A stretch of DNA of 47,141 nucleotides. Source: an uncultured Phascolarctobacterium sp. GTDB taxonomy: Bacteria; Bacillota; Negativicutes; Acidaminococcales; Acidaminococcaceae. The first letter of the stretch is position 1. Every line of letters begins with the position of its first letter. Location of the stretch: NCBI RefSeq assembly GCF_900753045.1, contig NZ_CAADXO010000078.1:1-47141 (forward strand). Reading direction: 5' to 3'. A model generated the notes under the pieces. That model saw only the letters and a program-made list of their open reading frames with translations, did not search any database and had not been told where the DNA came from. Shown here piece after piece: positions 8,073-16,848 of the stretch. The translations under genes and the position numbers were made by a program.

Positions 8073-8108
8073 CAAAAATAATAAGAATTGCTATTATGCA
8101 GTTATGGT

Positions 8109-8140
8109 AAAAAAACAGACTGCTGTTATCAGCAGTCTGT
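8109..8140 (-). terminator. Intrinsic terminator after the exported 218-aa protein gene
   Basis: ACAGACTGCT pairs with AGCAGTCTGT around GTTATC. On the minus strand seven T follow. Confidence 0.92.
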
Positions 8141-8147
8141 TGCAAAG

Positions 8148-8804
8148 TTATTTCTTAAAGATTTTTCTAAAGCAGTCCTTCAGAGAGCGTCCGAGCATAC
8201 CATTCGCAGGATCATTTTCATATTCGCGGTCGCGGCTGTCGCTGAAGGAGGCCACAAGCGTACCGTCTTCCATATCATAGAAGTTGTAAATCAGGCTTAG
8301 CTGTGCATACGGGTGAAAGCTTTCCGGTACCCAGCGCTGACGGACAACGTCCTCCGTCCAATATTGACGTTTGCCATCTTTATCATAGTAATAATGTCTT
8401 TCCTGAGTAGTGTAATCCTCAAAATGACCGGGAACGGCAACTACACTGTAGCCGCAATGATTAACAGTAATGCGCATTTCTAAATCTCGGGGCGCAAAGG
8501 CTTTACGGCCGGTATTATTATCATTGTGATACTCAGGCAGCGGCTTTTGCGTTTCATCTGTAGCAATCAGCTTTTGTTTGCCTGCAGCCTGTAAAACAGC
8601 GGCAAGTACTTTGGTTTCGACGTTTTCGTCAGATTTGAAGCTGCGTGAGGGTTCGCCTTCAAGATTATCAATTCTGGTAATATGAATTTCTTTGACTGTA
8701 CGCAGATTGTAATCAGGATGCTTATAGGGCTGATTAGCGAAGCAGGAAATGCTGACGCAGAGCAGCATAATGAATGTAAGCAGGGAAAAGACTGATTTTT
8801 TCAT
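8148..8804 (-). CDS. Exported protein of unknown function (218 aa)
   Basis: A signal peptide covers about residues 1-23 (MKKSVF start, cleavage near CFA-N). The mature part is mixed alpha/beta with a Tyr/His-rich middle (ERHYYYDKDGKRQYW) and a conserved-looking end (YDMEDGTLVASFSDSRDREYE). I cannot assign a family with confidence; it recalls periplasmic DUF4136-like proteins in the way it ends with a strand pair and an SDSRDR turn, but this is weak. It is 28 bp downstream of the DtxR-type regulator gene, on the same strand and before a terminator, so the two form an operon. A link to metal homeostasis is therefore plausible. Confidence 0.7.
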   Translation of the reverse strand: MKKSVFSLLTFIMLLCVSISCFANQPYKHPDYNLRTVKEIHITRIDNLEGEPSRSFKSDENVETKVLAAVLQAAGKQKLIATDETQKPLPEYHNDNNTGRKAFAPRDLEMRITVNHCGYSVVAVPGHFEDYTTQERHYYYDKDGKRQYWTEDVVRQRWVPESFHPYAQLSLIYNFYDMEDGTLVASFSDSRDREYENDPANGMLGRSLKDCFRKIFKK

Positions 8805-8832
8805 AGCGGACCTCTTGAAAACTTATAGCAAA

Positions 8833-9198
8833 TTAATCCTTAAGCATGCCCTTAATGCCTGCAAAGGTTTCCGGGCTGATAATATGCTCGATGCGGCAGG
8901 CATCCTTTTCCGCAATTTCCTCGTCTACGCCCAGAACCTCGTTGATGAAACGGGTGAGGGTTACGTGACGGTCGTAGACGGCAGCAGCTTTTTTCTGACC
9001 ATCCTTGGTAAGCAGGATGCGGCCGTCAGGTTCCATGATAATATAGTTATCACGTTTAAGAATGCTCATAGCGCGGCTGACGCTGGCTTTTGTAAAATTC
9101 ATTTCCTCCGCAATGTCGATAGAACGTACGCTGCCATTGCGTTTGGTCAGAACTAAGATAGTTTCCAAGTAATTTTCTCCAGATTCCAGCAGTGACAT
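8833..9198 (-). CDS. DtxR/MntR-family metal-dependent regulator (short form)
   Basis: A 121-aa protein with an N-terminal winged helix (GENYLETILVLTKRNGSVRSI, then AEEMNFTKASVSRAM) and the helical metal-binding/dimerisation region with GRILLTKDGQKKA, DRH and an EKDACRIEH motif. The Glu, His and Cys there match metal-ligand positions of DtxR and MntR proteins. There is no C-terminal SH3-like domain, as in MntR and other short members. Such proteins repress Mn or Fe uptake genes when the metal is bound. The ATG at 9196-9198 is preceded by GAGGT; upstream in-frame starts lack ribosome sites. It heads a two-gene unit with the exported 218-aa protein. Confidence 0.88.
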   Translation of the reverse strand: MSLLESGENYLETILVLTKRNGSVRSIDIAEEMNFTKASVSRAMSILKRDNYIIMEPDGRILLTKDGQKKAAAVYDRHVTLTRFINEVLGVDEEIAEKDACRIEHIISPETFAGIKGMLKD

Positions 9199-9369
9199 TT
9201 TTATAACCTCCATCAGTATTAGATGTAACATTTCGATTACTCTTATTTTAACACATTTAGTTCTTAACGTCACTAGCTAAGATAGTGTATAATAAAAATC
9301 GAACGAAATAGTTAAATGGGTAAGCTGTAGCTATCTGAAATAGAGGATTGGACGGAAAGAGGTAGTGCT

Positions 9370-10455
9370 ATGTTAAATTTTATGCAGGAAACGCTAAGTG
9401 TCTGGGAGCTTCTGCAACAGACAAAAAAACCGATAGTGCTTTACGGAATGGGCAACGGAGCCGATAAAATTATCGACTGGTGCGAAGCAAACGGAGTGCA
9501 GGTGCAGGGCGTATTTGCCAGTGACGAGTTCGTCCGCGGGCAGCAGTTCCGCGGCTTTACGGTAGAACGCTATGATGCGCTGCGCGCGCGTCTGGGCAAT
9601 GAGCTTTTGGTTGTTATCGCCTTTGCCAGCGAAAGACCGGAGGTGCTGGAGCGCTTTGCGCAGCTGGCTGCCGAGCAGGAGGTTGTAGCACCGCATCTGC
9701 CGCTTTTTGATGAGGAGGAAACTGTAAGCGCCGCCTGGCTGCAGCGTTACGAAGAGCAGCTGACGCAGGTTTATGACAGACTGGCGGATGAACAGTCGCG
9801 CAGAGTTTTTGCGGATACGCTTAACTATAAGCTCAGCGGCAAGATAAGCTATCTTTTTGACTGCGAAACGCAGCGTGAGGAGGATATCAGGTCACTGCTT
9901 GCACCGACAGCCGAAGAGGTATATATGGATCTTGGTGCCTATAACGGTGATACCATACAGGAGCTGGGACGTCTGACTGACTGGCAATGGCGCGAGGTAC
10001 TGGCGGTAGAGCCGGACCGCCGTAACTGCCGCAAGCTGCGTCTGCTGGCTGACGAGCTGGCGGCGAAGGGACTTGCTGCCGAGGTACACGAGGCAGGCAT
10101 CTGGAGCGAGCAGGGTGAGCTGGGCTTCAGCGACAGCGGCGGCAGACAGTCAACATTTATCGGTGCGGAGAAGAAAACAGTGCCGGTGACGACGATTGAT
10201 GATGTAGCGGCGGGACGCCTGATGACAATGATCAAAATGGATGTCGAGGGGGCAGAAGTGCAGGCTATTGCCGGCGGCAGGCAGACCATCGGCGAATGTA
10301 AGCCGAAGCTGTTTATCGCGGCCTATCATTATGATGTTGATTTATTTCGCCTGCCGCTGCTTTTATGGGAGCTGGTGCCAGAATATAAGATTTATTTGCG
10401 TAAGCATCCTTATGTCCCTGCATGGGAATTGAATTTTATTTGCATCGGAAAATAG
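9370..10455 (+). CDS. FkbM-family SAM-dependent methyltransferase with N-terminal Rossmann-like region
   Basis: A 361-aa protein. Residues about 20-45 (KPIVLYGMGNGADKIIDWC) form a nucleotide-binding-like start seen in sugar-modifying enzymes. The C-terminal half is an FkbM methyltransferase: VYMDLGAYNGDTIQEL (SAM-binding motif I), VLAVEPDRRN, then TTIDDVAAGRLMTMIKMDVEGAE with the IKxDVEGxE hallmark. Enzymes of this kind often O-methylate sugars in surface polysaccharides or small molecules. GAGGTAG precedes the ATG. It stands alone between the divergent dtxR-type gene and an ABC transporter, so its substrate cannot be inferred. Confidence 0.85.
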   Translation: MLNFMQETLSVWELLQQTKKPIVLYGMGNGADKIIDWCEANGVQVQGVFASDEFVRGQQFRGFTVERYDALRARLGNELLVVIAFASERPEVLERFAQLAAEQEVVAPHLPLFDEEETVSAAWLQRYEEQLTQVYDRLADEQSRRVFADTLNYKLSGKISYLFDCETQREEDIRSLLAPTAEEVYMDLGAYNGDTIQELGRLTDWQWREVLAVEPDRRNCRKLRLLADELAAKGLAAEVHEAGIWSEQGELGFSDSGGRQSTFIGAEKKTVPVTTIDDVAAGRLMTMIKMDVEGAEVQAIAGGRQTIGECKPKLFIAAYHYDVDLFRLPLLLWELVPEYKIYLRKHPYVPAWELNFICIGK

Positions 10456-10526
10456 CGGGACAATAAAAGTCCATGTAGGACAAAAAACGTCAAATGTAAT
10501 ATGGTGGTGGAATGTCCGTTCAATAA

Positions 10527-10541
10527 GTGTCAAGGTGACAC
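10527..10541 (+). promoter_or_regulatory. Candidate operator: 15-bp perfect palindrome upstream of the ABC transporter
   Basis: GTGTCAAGGTGACAC has 6-bp perfect arms around AGG. It lies about 155 bases before the binding-protein gene, amid several further GGAC/TGTCC half-sites between 10455 and 10545. Confidence 0.4.
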
Positions 10542-10682
10542 AAAAAGTTAAATCTTTGTAAAAATAATGTAAAGTGTAAGCAGGTGAAAAACGGCCTGCA
10601 GCGAATTTATCAAATATGGGTGTAGAATGGAACACGCTAAAATATAATTTTTAACGACGATGCAAAAAAGGAGTGTATGTGA

Positions 10683-11720
10683 ATGAAAAAATCTAAATGG
10701 ATGCTTGGTGCAGCAGCAATGTTGGCTTTATCCGTAGCTCTGGCTGGCTGCGGCGGTGGTGACAAAAAAGCAGACGATAAGGCTGCTGGCGTAAAAGGCA
10801 GCTTGATGGTTTATACCTCTATTTATCCTGATATTATCGACAATATGTGCAAACCTAACGTTGCCAAAGCTTTCCCGGATATGAAGGTTAACTGGTTCCA
10901 AGGCGGTACCGAAAAAGTTATTACCAAGATTACCGGCGAAATCAAAGCTAAAAAAATTGCTGCAGACGTTCTGATGGTTGCGGATCCGTCCTACTATCTG
11001 AAGCTGCAGGAGCAAGGCTTGCTGTTGCCTTATAAATCCAAAGAAGATGCTAACGTTATCAGCGAAAAAGACAAAGACGGCAACTGGTACGGTGTTCGTA
11101 TCTCCAACATGATTATTGCTTATAACTCCAATAAGCTGAAAGCTGAAGAAGCTCCGAAAAACTGGACCGATCTGACCGATCCGAAATGGAAAGGCAAAAT
11201 CGCTATGCCTAACCCGATGCTGTCCGGTACTGCTTATGTAGCAGTTGGCGCTCTGGCTGACAAATACGGCTGGGAATATTTCGATAAACTGAAAGCTAAC
11301 GGCCTGCGCGTTGAAGAAGGCAACTCCGCTATTCAGAACAAGCTGCTGACCGGCGAATATGCAGCTGTAATGATTCTGGAAGAAAACATCCTGAAGCTGG
11401 CTAACACCAAGAAAGAGCCTCTGAAGATTGTTTACCCGACCGACGGCGTAATCAACGTTCCTTCCCCGATTGCTATCTTCAAGGATACCAAGAATCCTGA
11501 TGGTGCAAAGGCTTTGGTTGACTGGTGGCTGTCCAAAGAAGGTCAGGAAGCAGTTGTTAAGGGCTGGATGCACTCCGTTCGTGGCGACGTAAAAGCTCCT
11601 ACCGGTGCTGAAGAAACCAAGAAAATTGTTGAGGGCAGAATTAAAGTTGACTGGCAGAAGCTGGCTAACAACAATGCTCAAATCAAAGAAGAATTCCGTA
11701 AGAGAGTTATGGATAAATAA
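10683..11720 (+). CDS. ABC transporter substrate-binding lipoprotein (Fe3+/phosphonate/polyamine type)
   Basis: A 345-aa protein with a lipoprotein signal (LSVALAGC, Cys at about residue 22) and a type-II periplasmic binding fold: LMVYTSIYPDII at the start, DVLMVADPSYYLKLQEQGLL, NWTDLTDPKWKGKIAMPNP and AKALVDWWLSKEGQEAV. These are shared by the AfuA/FbpA, PhnS and PotD-like family 1 binding proteins. The Tyr-Tyr pair of ferric-binding FbpA is not evident, so iron should not be assumed. Codon use is strongly biased, suggesting high expression. A stem-loop follows, then the permease and ATPase genes; the first-gene position plus the downstream hairpin fits the usual excess of binding protein. 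Confidence 0.88.
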   Translation: MKKSKWMLGAAAMLALSVALAGCGGGDKKADDKAAGVKGSLMVYTSIYPDIIDNMCKPNVAKAFPDMKVNWFQGGTEKVITKITGEIKAKKIAADVLMVADPSYYLKLQEQGLLLPYKSKEDANVISEKDKDGNWYGVRISNMIIAYNSNKLKAEEAPKNWTDLTDPKWKGKIAMPNPMLSGTAYVAVGALADKYGWEYFDKLKANGLRVEEGNSAIQNKLLTGEYAAVMILEENILKLANTKKEPLKIVYPTDGVINVPSPIAIFKDTKNPDGAKALVDWWLSKEGQEAVVKGWMHSVRGDVKAPTGAEETKKIVEGRIKVDWQKLANNNAQIKEEFRKRVMDK

Positions 11721-11742
11721 TGCGTTGCTAAGTTAAATTATA

Positions 11743-11783
11743 GCGGAAACAGGGAGACCTTTCAGGCCATCCCTGTTTTCTGC
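11743..11783 (+). terminator. Stem-loop between binding-protein and permease genes (partial terminator or mRNA stabiliser)
   Basis: AAACAGGGA pairs with TCCCTGTTT. The T-run is short and interrupted (TTTTCTGCTC), so read-through into the permease gene is expected. Confidence 0.6.
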
Positions 11784-11855
11784 TCAATAAAGAGGGGCCG
11801 AAAGTCTGCTTTTGGTGTTGCTCTGAGGTATTAAAAAAGGAGAAAGAAGCGTTCT

Positions 11856-13523
11856 ATGTCAAGAATAAACAGTAAATTTATTGTTATCGCTATCTCCGTG
11901 CTGCTGCTTTTATACTTTGTTATCTTCCCGATGGGAATTCTGCTGTATGACAGCATCATGCTGGATGGCGCAATTAACTTGGAAAATTATCGCAATGTAT
12001 ATAGCCAGGATGTCAACTGGCGTGCGTTGACGAATACAATCGAGCTGTCTTTGGGCGTTATGATTGTCAGTGTGCTGATTACCTTCCCGCTGGCCTGGCT
12101 GGTTGGCCGTACTGATATGCCCGGTAAAAAAATCTACCGTACTCTGCTGGTATCCAGCTACATGATTCCGCCGTATGTAGGCGCTATTGCCTGGGTACAG
12201 CTGCTGAACCCCAGTGTAGGTTATCTGAATGAGATTCTTAAATTTGTCTTTGGCCTGGAAACAGCACCCTTTGACATTTATACTATGGCCGGCTTAGGTT
12301 GGGTACTGACTTTGTTCTACTCTCCCTTTGCTTTCATCACCATTTCCCGTGCTATGGAGAAAATGGATCCGACTCTGGAGGAGGCTGCGCGTGTCAGTGG
12401 CGCTTCTCCGATGCGTACCGTTTTTGACGTAACCCTGCCGCTGATGGCTCCGTCCATTCTGGCAGGCGGCCTGCTGGTATTTATTGCTGCCGGCAGCTGC
12501 TTCGGTATTCCTGCTATCGTAGGTATGCCCGGTAACATTGAAGTAATGACCACGCGTATCGTAACCTATATCTACATGGGCGATACTGCGGGCGTACGTG
12601 ATGCTACCGCTCTGGCTGCTTCCCTCATGTTCCTTGCTAACATCCTGCTGTTCGGTATGACCTGGATGGTTGGCAAAAAGGATTACACCACTATCAGCGG
12701 TAAGAGCACCCGTCCGAATATCGTTGAGCTGGGCAAATGGAAATGGCCCTGCTTCTGCCTGGTTGGTGCTTACAGCATGATTTCCATTATCATTCCGTTG
12801 GGCTCCATCGTGCTTACCAGCTTGATTATTACCCTGTCCAAGCCGATTGGTTTGGATAACCTGGGCTTTGATGCCTGGATTCCGGTTATCACCAGCTCCC
12901 AGTACATGGAAAGCGTTTGGAACTCTGTTGTTTACGCTGTTATTGCTGCCTGCATCGGCACACTTATTTCCATCTTTATTGCATATCTTGCAGTTAAAAC
13001 CAGAATCAAAGGCCGTAGCCTGCCGGATCTGCTGGTAGTTATAGGTGGCAGTACCCCGTCCATCGTTATTGCGTTGGCTTTGATTATTACCTTCAGCGGT
13101 AATTTTGGTTTGAACCTGTATTCCACAATGTGGATTATGGTAGTTGCTTATCTGGTAAAATACATGACGATGTCTGTGCGTACTATCGCCGCTTCGCTGA
13201 GCCAGGTGCACATCTCTCTGGAGGAGGCTGCACTGAACTCCGGCGCCAGCTGGCTGCGCTGCTGCAAGGATATCATCATGCCGCTTATTGCACCGTCTAT
13301 AGTTGCCGGCTGGTTCCTGATTTTCATGCCGTCCTTCTACGAGCTGACGATGTCCCTGCTCCTGTACGGCAGTGATACCAAGACCATCGGCGTATTGCTG
13401 TATGAACTGCAGACCTATGCAGATACGCAGAACGCTTCTGTGCTTTCTGTAATCATTCTGCTGATTGTTTTGATTGGTAACCTGATTCTGAACAAGGTTT
13501 CCAAAGGTAACGTAGGTATTTAA
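11856..13523 (+). CDS. ABC transporter permease, two fused membrane domains
   Basis: A 555-aa protein with about 12 membrane helices and two binding-protein-dependent transport domains in tandem. Each domain has an EAA loop that docks the ATPase: EEAARVSGASPMRTVFDVTL in the first half (about residue 180) and EEAALNSGASWLRCCKDII in the second (about residue 460). This duplicated architecture is typical of FbpB/SfuB-like ferric, ThiP-like thiamin and PhnU/V-like phosphonate importers. The ribosome site (AAGGAG) is about 13 bases from the ATG, slightly long. It is followed after 17 bp by the ATPase gene, completing the importer. Confidence 0.92.
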   Translation: MSRINSKFIVIAISVLLLLYFVIFPMGILLYDSIMLDGAINLENYRNVYSQDVNWRALTNTIELSLGVMIVSVLITFPLAWLVGRTDMPGKKIYRTLLVSSYMIPPYVGAIAWVQLLNPSVGYLNEILKFVFGLETAPFDIYTMAGLGWVLTLFYSPFAFITISRAMEKMDPTLEEAARVSGASPMRTVFDVTLPLMAPSILAGGLLVFIAAGSCFGIPAIVGMPGNIEVMTTRIVTYIYMGDTAGVRDATALAASLMFLANILLFGMTWMVGKKDYTTISGKSTRPNIVELGKWKWPCFCLVGAYSMISIIIPLGSIVLTSLIITLSKPIGLDNLGFDAWIPVITSSQYMESVWNSVVYAVIAACIGTLISIFIAYLAVKTRIKGRSLPDLLVVIGGSTPSIVIALALIITFSGNFGLNLYSTMWIMVVAYLVKYMTMSVRTIAASLSQVHISLEEAALNSGASWLRCCKDIIMPLIAPSIVAGWFLIFMPSFYELTMSLLLYGSDTKTIGVLLYELQTYADTQNASVLSVIILLIVLIGNLILNKVSKGNVGI

Positions 13524-13540
13524 TTAAAGGAGTGTAATAA

Positions 13541-14587
13541 ATGGCTGAGGTAAGAATTGAGCATGTATTTAAACGTTTCGGCGCTGTAACTGCCGTAAAC
13601 GATTTTGATTTAGTTGTAAAGGATGGCGAATTTGTTTCCATCCTCGGTCCTTCCGGTTGCGGTAAAACTACTACCTTGCGTATGATTGCAGGCTTTGAGC
13701 GTGCTACCGAAGGTGAAATTTATATCGGAGATCATTGCGTAAGCTCTTCCGTTAAGGGCAGCTTTGCTCCTCCGGAAAAACGTGATATCGGTATGGTATT
13801 CCAGTCCTATGCTGTTTGGCCGCATATGACTGTTGCTGAAAACGTAGGCTATCCGCTGAAAATTCAAAAGGTAGATAAAAAGGAACGCGAAGAACGCGTA
13901 CAGAAGATGCTGGAGCTGGTTCATCTGGGCGAATACAGCAAGCGTTATCCGCATCAGCTGTCCGGCGGTCAGCAACAGCGTGTAGCTTTGGCGCGCGCTT
14001 TGGTAGCACAGCCCGGCCTGCTGCTGTTGGACGAACCGCTGTCTAACCTGGATGCTAAGCTGCGTGAATCCATGCGTTTTGAAATCCTTGCTATTCAAAA
14101 GGAACTGGGCATCACCGTTGTTTATGTAACTCATGATCAGGGCGAAGCAATGGCAATGAGCGACCGCGTAGTTGTTATGAGTGCCGGCGTTGTACAGCAA
14201 ATCGGCGCACCGCACGAAATTTATACCAAGCCTGCCAACAAAATGGTTGCTGACTTCATCGGTCTGGTTAACTTTATCGATGGCGAAGTTAAGGGTGACA
14301 GAGTATTTATTAAGGGCAGCAATGTTTCCTTCCCGAATACCGCTAAGGTTACCGGTGAAGCTACAATTGCCGTACGTCCTGAGAATATTACCATGTCTCT
14401 CAGCGGCGGTCAGATGGAAGGTCAGGTAACTCACCGCTTCTACCTGGGCGATGCGGTTGACTATCGTGTAAACGTTCACGGCCATGACATCCGCGTTATC
14501 GTTAAGGGCGCAGATTTGGATGCAATTCCTGACGGTTCCAAGGTATATCTGGACTTTGACAGAGTAATGGTTTTCGACAGAAACTAA
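13541..14587 (+). CDS. ABC transporter ATPase (FbpC/PotA-like)
   Basis: A 348-aa protein with Walker A GPSGCGKTT (Lys42), Q-loop VFQSYAVWPHMTV, signature LSGGQQQR, Walker B LLLLDEPLSNLD and the switch His in VTHDQGEAMAMSD. The C-terminal part is a TOBE-type regulatory domain (ATIAVRPENI). This layout belongs to the CUT1/ferric/polyamine/phosphonate ATPase branch. It energises the adjacent fused permease and lipoprotein. The three genes are ordered binding protein, permease, ATPase, and end in a strong terminator. The substrate remains unassigned among ferric ion, phosphonate, polyamine or another small organic ion. Confidence 0.93.
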   Translation: MAEVRIEHVFKRFGAVTAVNDFDLVVKDGEFVSILGPSGCGKTTTLRMIAGFERATEGEIYIGDHCVSSSVKGSFAPPEKRDIGMVFQSYAVWPHMTVAENVGYPLKIQKVDKKEREERVQKMLELVHLGEYSKRYPHQLSGGQQQRVALARALVAQPGLLLLDEPLSNLDAKLRESMRFEILAIQKELGITVVYVTHDQGEAMAMSDRVVVMSAGVVQQIGAPHEIYTKPANKMVADFIGLVNFIDGEVKGDRVFIKGSNVSFPNTAKVTGEATIAVRPENITMSLSGGQMEGQVTHRFYLGDAVDYRVNVHGHDIRVIVKGADLDAIPDGSKVYLDFDRVMVFDRN

Positions 14588-14598
14588 GCTGAAAATAC

Positions 14599-14645
14599 AA
14601 GACGGAGATAACGGATTAAATCACTGTTATCTCCGTCTTTTTTTG
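14599..14645 (+). terminator. Intrinsic terminator of the ABC transporter operon
   Basis: AAGACGGAGATAAC pairs perfectly with GTTATCTCCGTCTT, followed by a run of T. Confidence 0.95.
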
Positions 14646-14677
14646 TGTGAAAAACATAAAAAAACGGCGGTTAGCTA

Positions 14678-14706
14678 TTGACAACTCGTCTAAATCGTAG
14701 TATAGT
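14678..14706 (+). promoter_or_regulatory. Strong promoter of the trmB-type/lysA-type operon
   Basis: Consensus TTGACA and TATAGT are spaced by exactly 17 bases. Transcription would start near 14713, giving a leader of about 80 bases that contains nested inverted repeats. Confidence 0.85.
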
Positions 14707-14716
14707 GGTCTTAAAC

Positions 14717-14765
14717 AGGAACAACAATATAAATTTGCGCACAAAGCGCATAAAAGTTCCGTCGC
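14717..14765 (+). promoter_or_regulatory. Structured 5' leader upstream of the TrmB-type regulator
   Basis: GGAAC near 14718 can pair with GTTCC near 14757, enclosing a second stem TGCGC/GCGCA. A third small stem, GCC-GAA-GGGC, follows. I do not recognise a known riboswitch class; it may be regulatory or simply structured. Confidence 0.35.
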
Positions 14766-14793
14766 AAAAGCCGAAGGGCTGAATGAGGGTTTT

Positions 14794-15501
14794 ATGAATT
14801 TAATTGAAGGTCTTACTAATTTTAATTTAACAAAGCAGGAAGCAACGCTGTATGTGCTGCTGCTGAAGTCCGGTCAGATGACCGGCTACGAAGCAGCCAA
14901 GCAGACCGGCATTTCGCGCTCCAACACCTATACTGCGCTGGCAGGACTGGTGGATAAGGGAGCAGCGTATGTGCTGGAGGAGGGCAAGGTAACGCGCTAT
15001 ACTCCGGTGCCTGCTGCTGAGTTTTGCAGCAATAAAATCAGTTGTCTGGAGGAGATAAAAAAAGATATACTCCAGCAGCTGCCGGTGCTGAATAATGATC
15101 CTGAGGGGTATATCACCATCAAGGGTGCGCAAGAGATTATAAATAAACTGCGCAATACCGTGCGTCAGGCACAGGCAAGAATTTATCTGTCGGCTAACAG
15201 CAGAATGCTGGAGCTGCTGCTGCCGGAGCTGCAGGCTGCTTTGCAGCGAGGATTGAAGGTAGTAGTTATCGGCGATAAAAGCTTTTCTTTGCCGGGAGCA
15301 ATCTGCTACGGAACAAATAAGCAAAGCGAGCAGATTCGTCTGATTGCCGATTCACACACCGTTTTGACAGGAGATTTACAGGATGATGAAGATTCAACCT
15401 GTTTGTATTCCTGTAAACGCAATTTAGTTGATTTATTTAAGGAAGCGCTGCAGAATGAAATTGCGCTGATTAAATTACAGAAAGGTGATATAAATGTCTA
15501 A
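14794..15501 (+). CDS. TrmB-family transcriptional regulator
   Basis: A 235-aa protein with an N-terminal TrmB winged helix (LTKQEATLYVLLLKSGQMTG, then AAKQTGISRSNTYTALAGLV and an EEGKVTRYTPV wing). A C-terminal region resembles the ligand-binding/PLD-like domain of TrmB proteins (ARIYLSANSRMLELLLPEL). TrmB proteins usually respond to sugars or small metabolites. The gene overlaps the following decarboxylase gene by eight bases, so the two are co-translated. The regulator therefore probably controls its own operon, and perhaps the adjacent ABC importer. Confidence 0.85.
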   Translation: MNLIEGLTNFNLTKQEATLYVLLLKSGQMTGYEAAKQTGISRSNTYTALAGLVDKGAAYVLEEGKVTRYTPVPAAEFCSNKISCLEEIKKDILQQLPVLNNDPEGYITIKGAQEIINKLRNTVRQAQARIYLSANSRMLELLLPELQAALQRGLKVVVIGDKSFSLPGAICYGTNKQSEQIRLIADSHTVLTGDLQDDEDSTCLYSCKRNLVDLFKEALQNEIALIKLQKGDINV

Positions 15502-16783
15502 GAAAATTCCGTTTGTTACTAAAGAACAGTTAGAAAAAATCGTTTCCCAATATCCTACTCCGTTCCATCTGTATGATGAGGCCGGCATCCGTCGCACCGC
15601 GCGTCTGGTGAACAAGGCTTTTTCCTGGAACAAGGGCTTTAAAGAATATTTCGCAGTAAAGGCTACTCCTAACCCCTATCTGCTGCAGATTCTGCGCGAA
15701 GAGGGCTGCGGTGCCGACTGCTCATCCTATACCGAGCTTTTGATGAGCGATGCCGTAGGCTTTAAGGAGAGCGAGATTATGTTCTCCTCCAATGCAACTC
15801 CGGCAGAGGATTTCAAGCTGGCTCGTAAACTGAACGTAAACATCAATCTTGATGATATTACTCATATTGACTTTTTGGAAAAGGTTGCCGATATTCCGGA
15901 AACCGTCTGCTGCCGTTACAATCCCGGCGGACATTTTGCCATTGCCAACAACATTATGGATAACCCCGGCGATGCAAAATACGGTATGACTCATGAGCAG
16001 ATTATCGAAGCTTATAAAATTCTCAAGAGCAAGGGCGTAAAGAATTTCGGTATTCATGCATTCCTGGCTTCCAATACCGTTACTAACGAATACTATCCGG
16101 AGCTGGCACGTATTCTGTTTGAGCTGGCAGTAGAGCTGAAGGAAAAAACCGGCGCGCATATTTCCTTTATCAACCTCAGCGGCGGTATCGGCATTGCCTA
16201 CAAGCCAGAGCAGCAGGATAACGATGTACTGGCAATCGGCGAAGGCGTGCGCAAGGTGTTTGAAGAAGTGCTTGTGCCTGCAGGCATGGGTGACGTTAAG
16301 CTGTTCACCGAGCTTGGCCGTTACATGCTGGCACCGAATGGCGCTCTGGTAACTACCGCTATTCACCAAAAACACATCTATAAAGAATATATCGGCTGTG
16401 ATGCCTGCGCTGCCAACCTGATGCGTCCCGCTATCTATGGTTCTTATCATCATATTACCGTTATGGGCAAGGAAGATGCTCCCTGCGACCATAAGTATGA
16501 TGTAACCGGCGGCCTGTGCGAAAACAACGATAAATTTGCCGTAGACAGAATGCTGCCCGAAATTAATATCGGCGATCTGCTCTTTATTCATGATGCCGGC
16601 GCACATGGCTTCTCCATGGGCTATAACTATAACGGCAAGCTGCGCAGTGCTGAGCTGCTGCTGCAGGAGGATGGCAGTGTTAAAATGATTCGTCGTGCAG
16701 AAACCCCGGCAGATTATTTCGCTACCTTCGATTTCGGCGAGTACGGACCGAAGTTGGCAGAAGAAGCAAAAATTAAAATGTAA
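15494..16783 (+). CDS. lysA: PLP-dependent decarboxylase of the diaminopimelate decarboxylase (LysA) family
   Basis: A 429-aa fold-type III PLP enzyme. The PLP lysine is Lys56 in FAVKATPNP. Other marks are GCGADCSSYTEL, HAFLASNTVTNEYY, NLSGGIGI (phosphate-binding glycines), ELGRYMLAP and GGLCENNDKFAVDRMLP, where the active-site Cys of the partner subunit precedes ENND. Canonical LysA has CESGD there; ENND variants occur in annotated anaerobe LysA proteins as far as I recall. The reaction is most likely meso-diaminopimelate to lysine, but a related amino-acid decarboxylase cannot be excluded given its partners, a TrmB regulator and a CyuA-type enzyme, rather than other lysine genes. Confidence 0.8.
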   Translation: MSKKIPFVTKEQLEKIVSQYPTPFHLYDEAGIRRTARLVNKAFSWNKGFKEYFAVKATPNPYLLQILREEGCGADCSSYTELLMSDAVGFKESEIMFSSNATPAEDFKLARKLNVNINLDDITHIDFLEKVADIPETVCCRYNPGGHFAIANNIMDNPGDAKYGMTHEQIIEAYKILKSKGVKNFGIHAFLASNTVTNEYYPELARILFELAVELKEKTGAHISFINLSGGIGIAYKPEQQDNDVLAIGEGVRKVFEEVLVPAGMGDVKLFTELGRYMLAPNGALVTTAIHQKHIYKEYIGCDACAANLMRPAIYGSYHHITVMGKEDAPCDHKYDVTGGLCENNDKFAVDRMLPEINIGDLLFIHDAGAHGFSMGYNYNGKLRSAELLLQEDGSVKMIRRAETPADYFATFDFGEYGPKLAEEAKIKM

Positions 16784-16784
16784 A

Positions 16785-16848
16785 AAACAACGCTTAGTGA
16801 CGTTGTTTCACGAGGACTGAGGCCTGAGGGCTTCGGTCCTTTATTATT
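16785..16848 (+). terminator. Two consecutive hairpins between lysA-type and cyuA-type genes
   Basis: The first pairs AAACAACG with CGTTGTTT (16785-16808). The second pairs AGGAC with GTCCT (16813-16840) and is followed by TTTATTATT. Either could terminate or attenuate transcription before the cyuA-type gene. Confidence 0.65.

Noticed and set aside
10683..14587. Firm assignment of the ABC importer to ferric iron
   Set aside because: The architecture fits iron, but the Tyr-Tyr iron site of FbpA is not seen, and phosphonate or other substrates are equally possible.
16811..16848. T-box leader before the cyuA-type gene
   Set aside because: The GGACTGAGG-like stretch recalls T-box terminators, but the conserved GGTGG antiterminator and specifier loop are absent.
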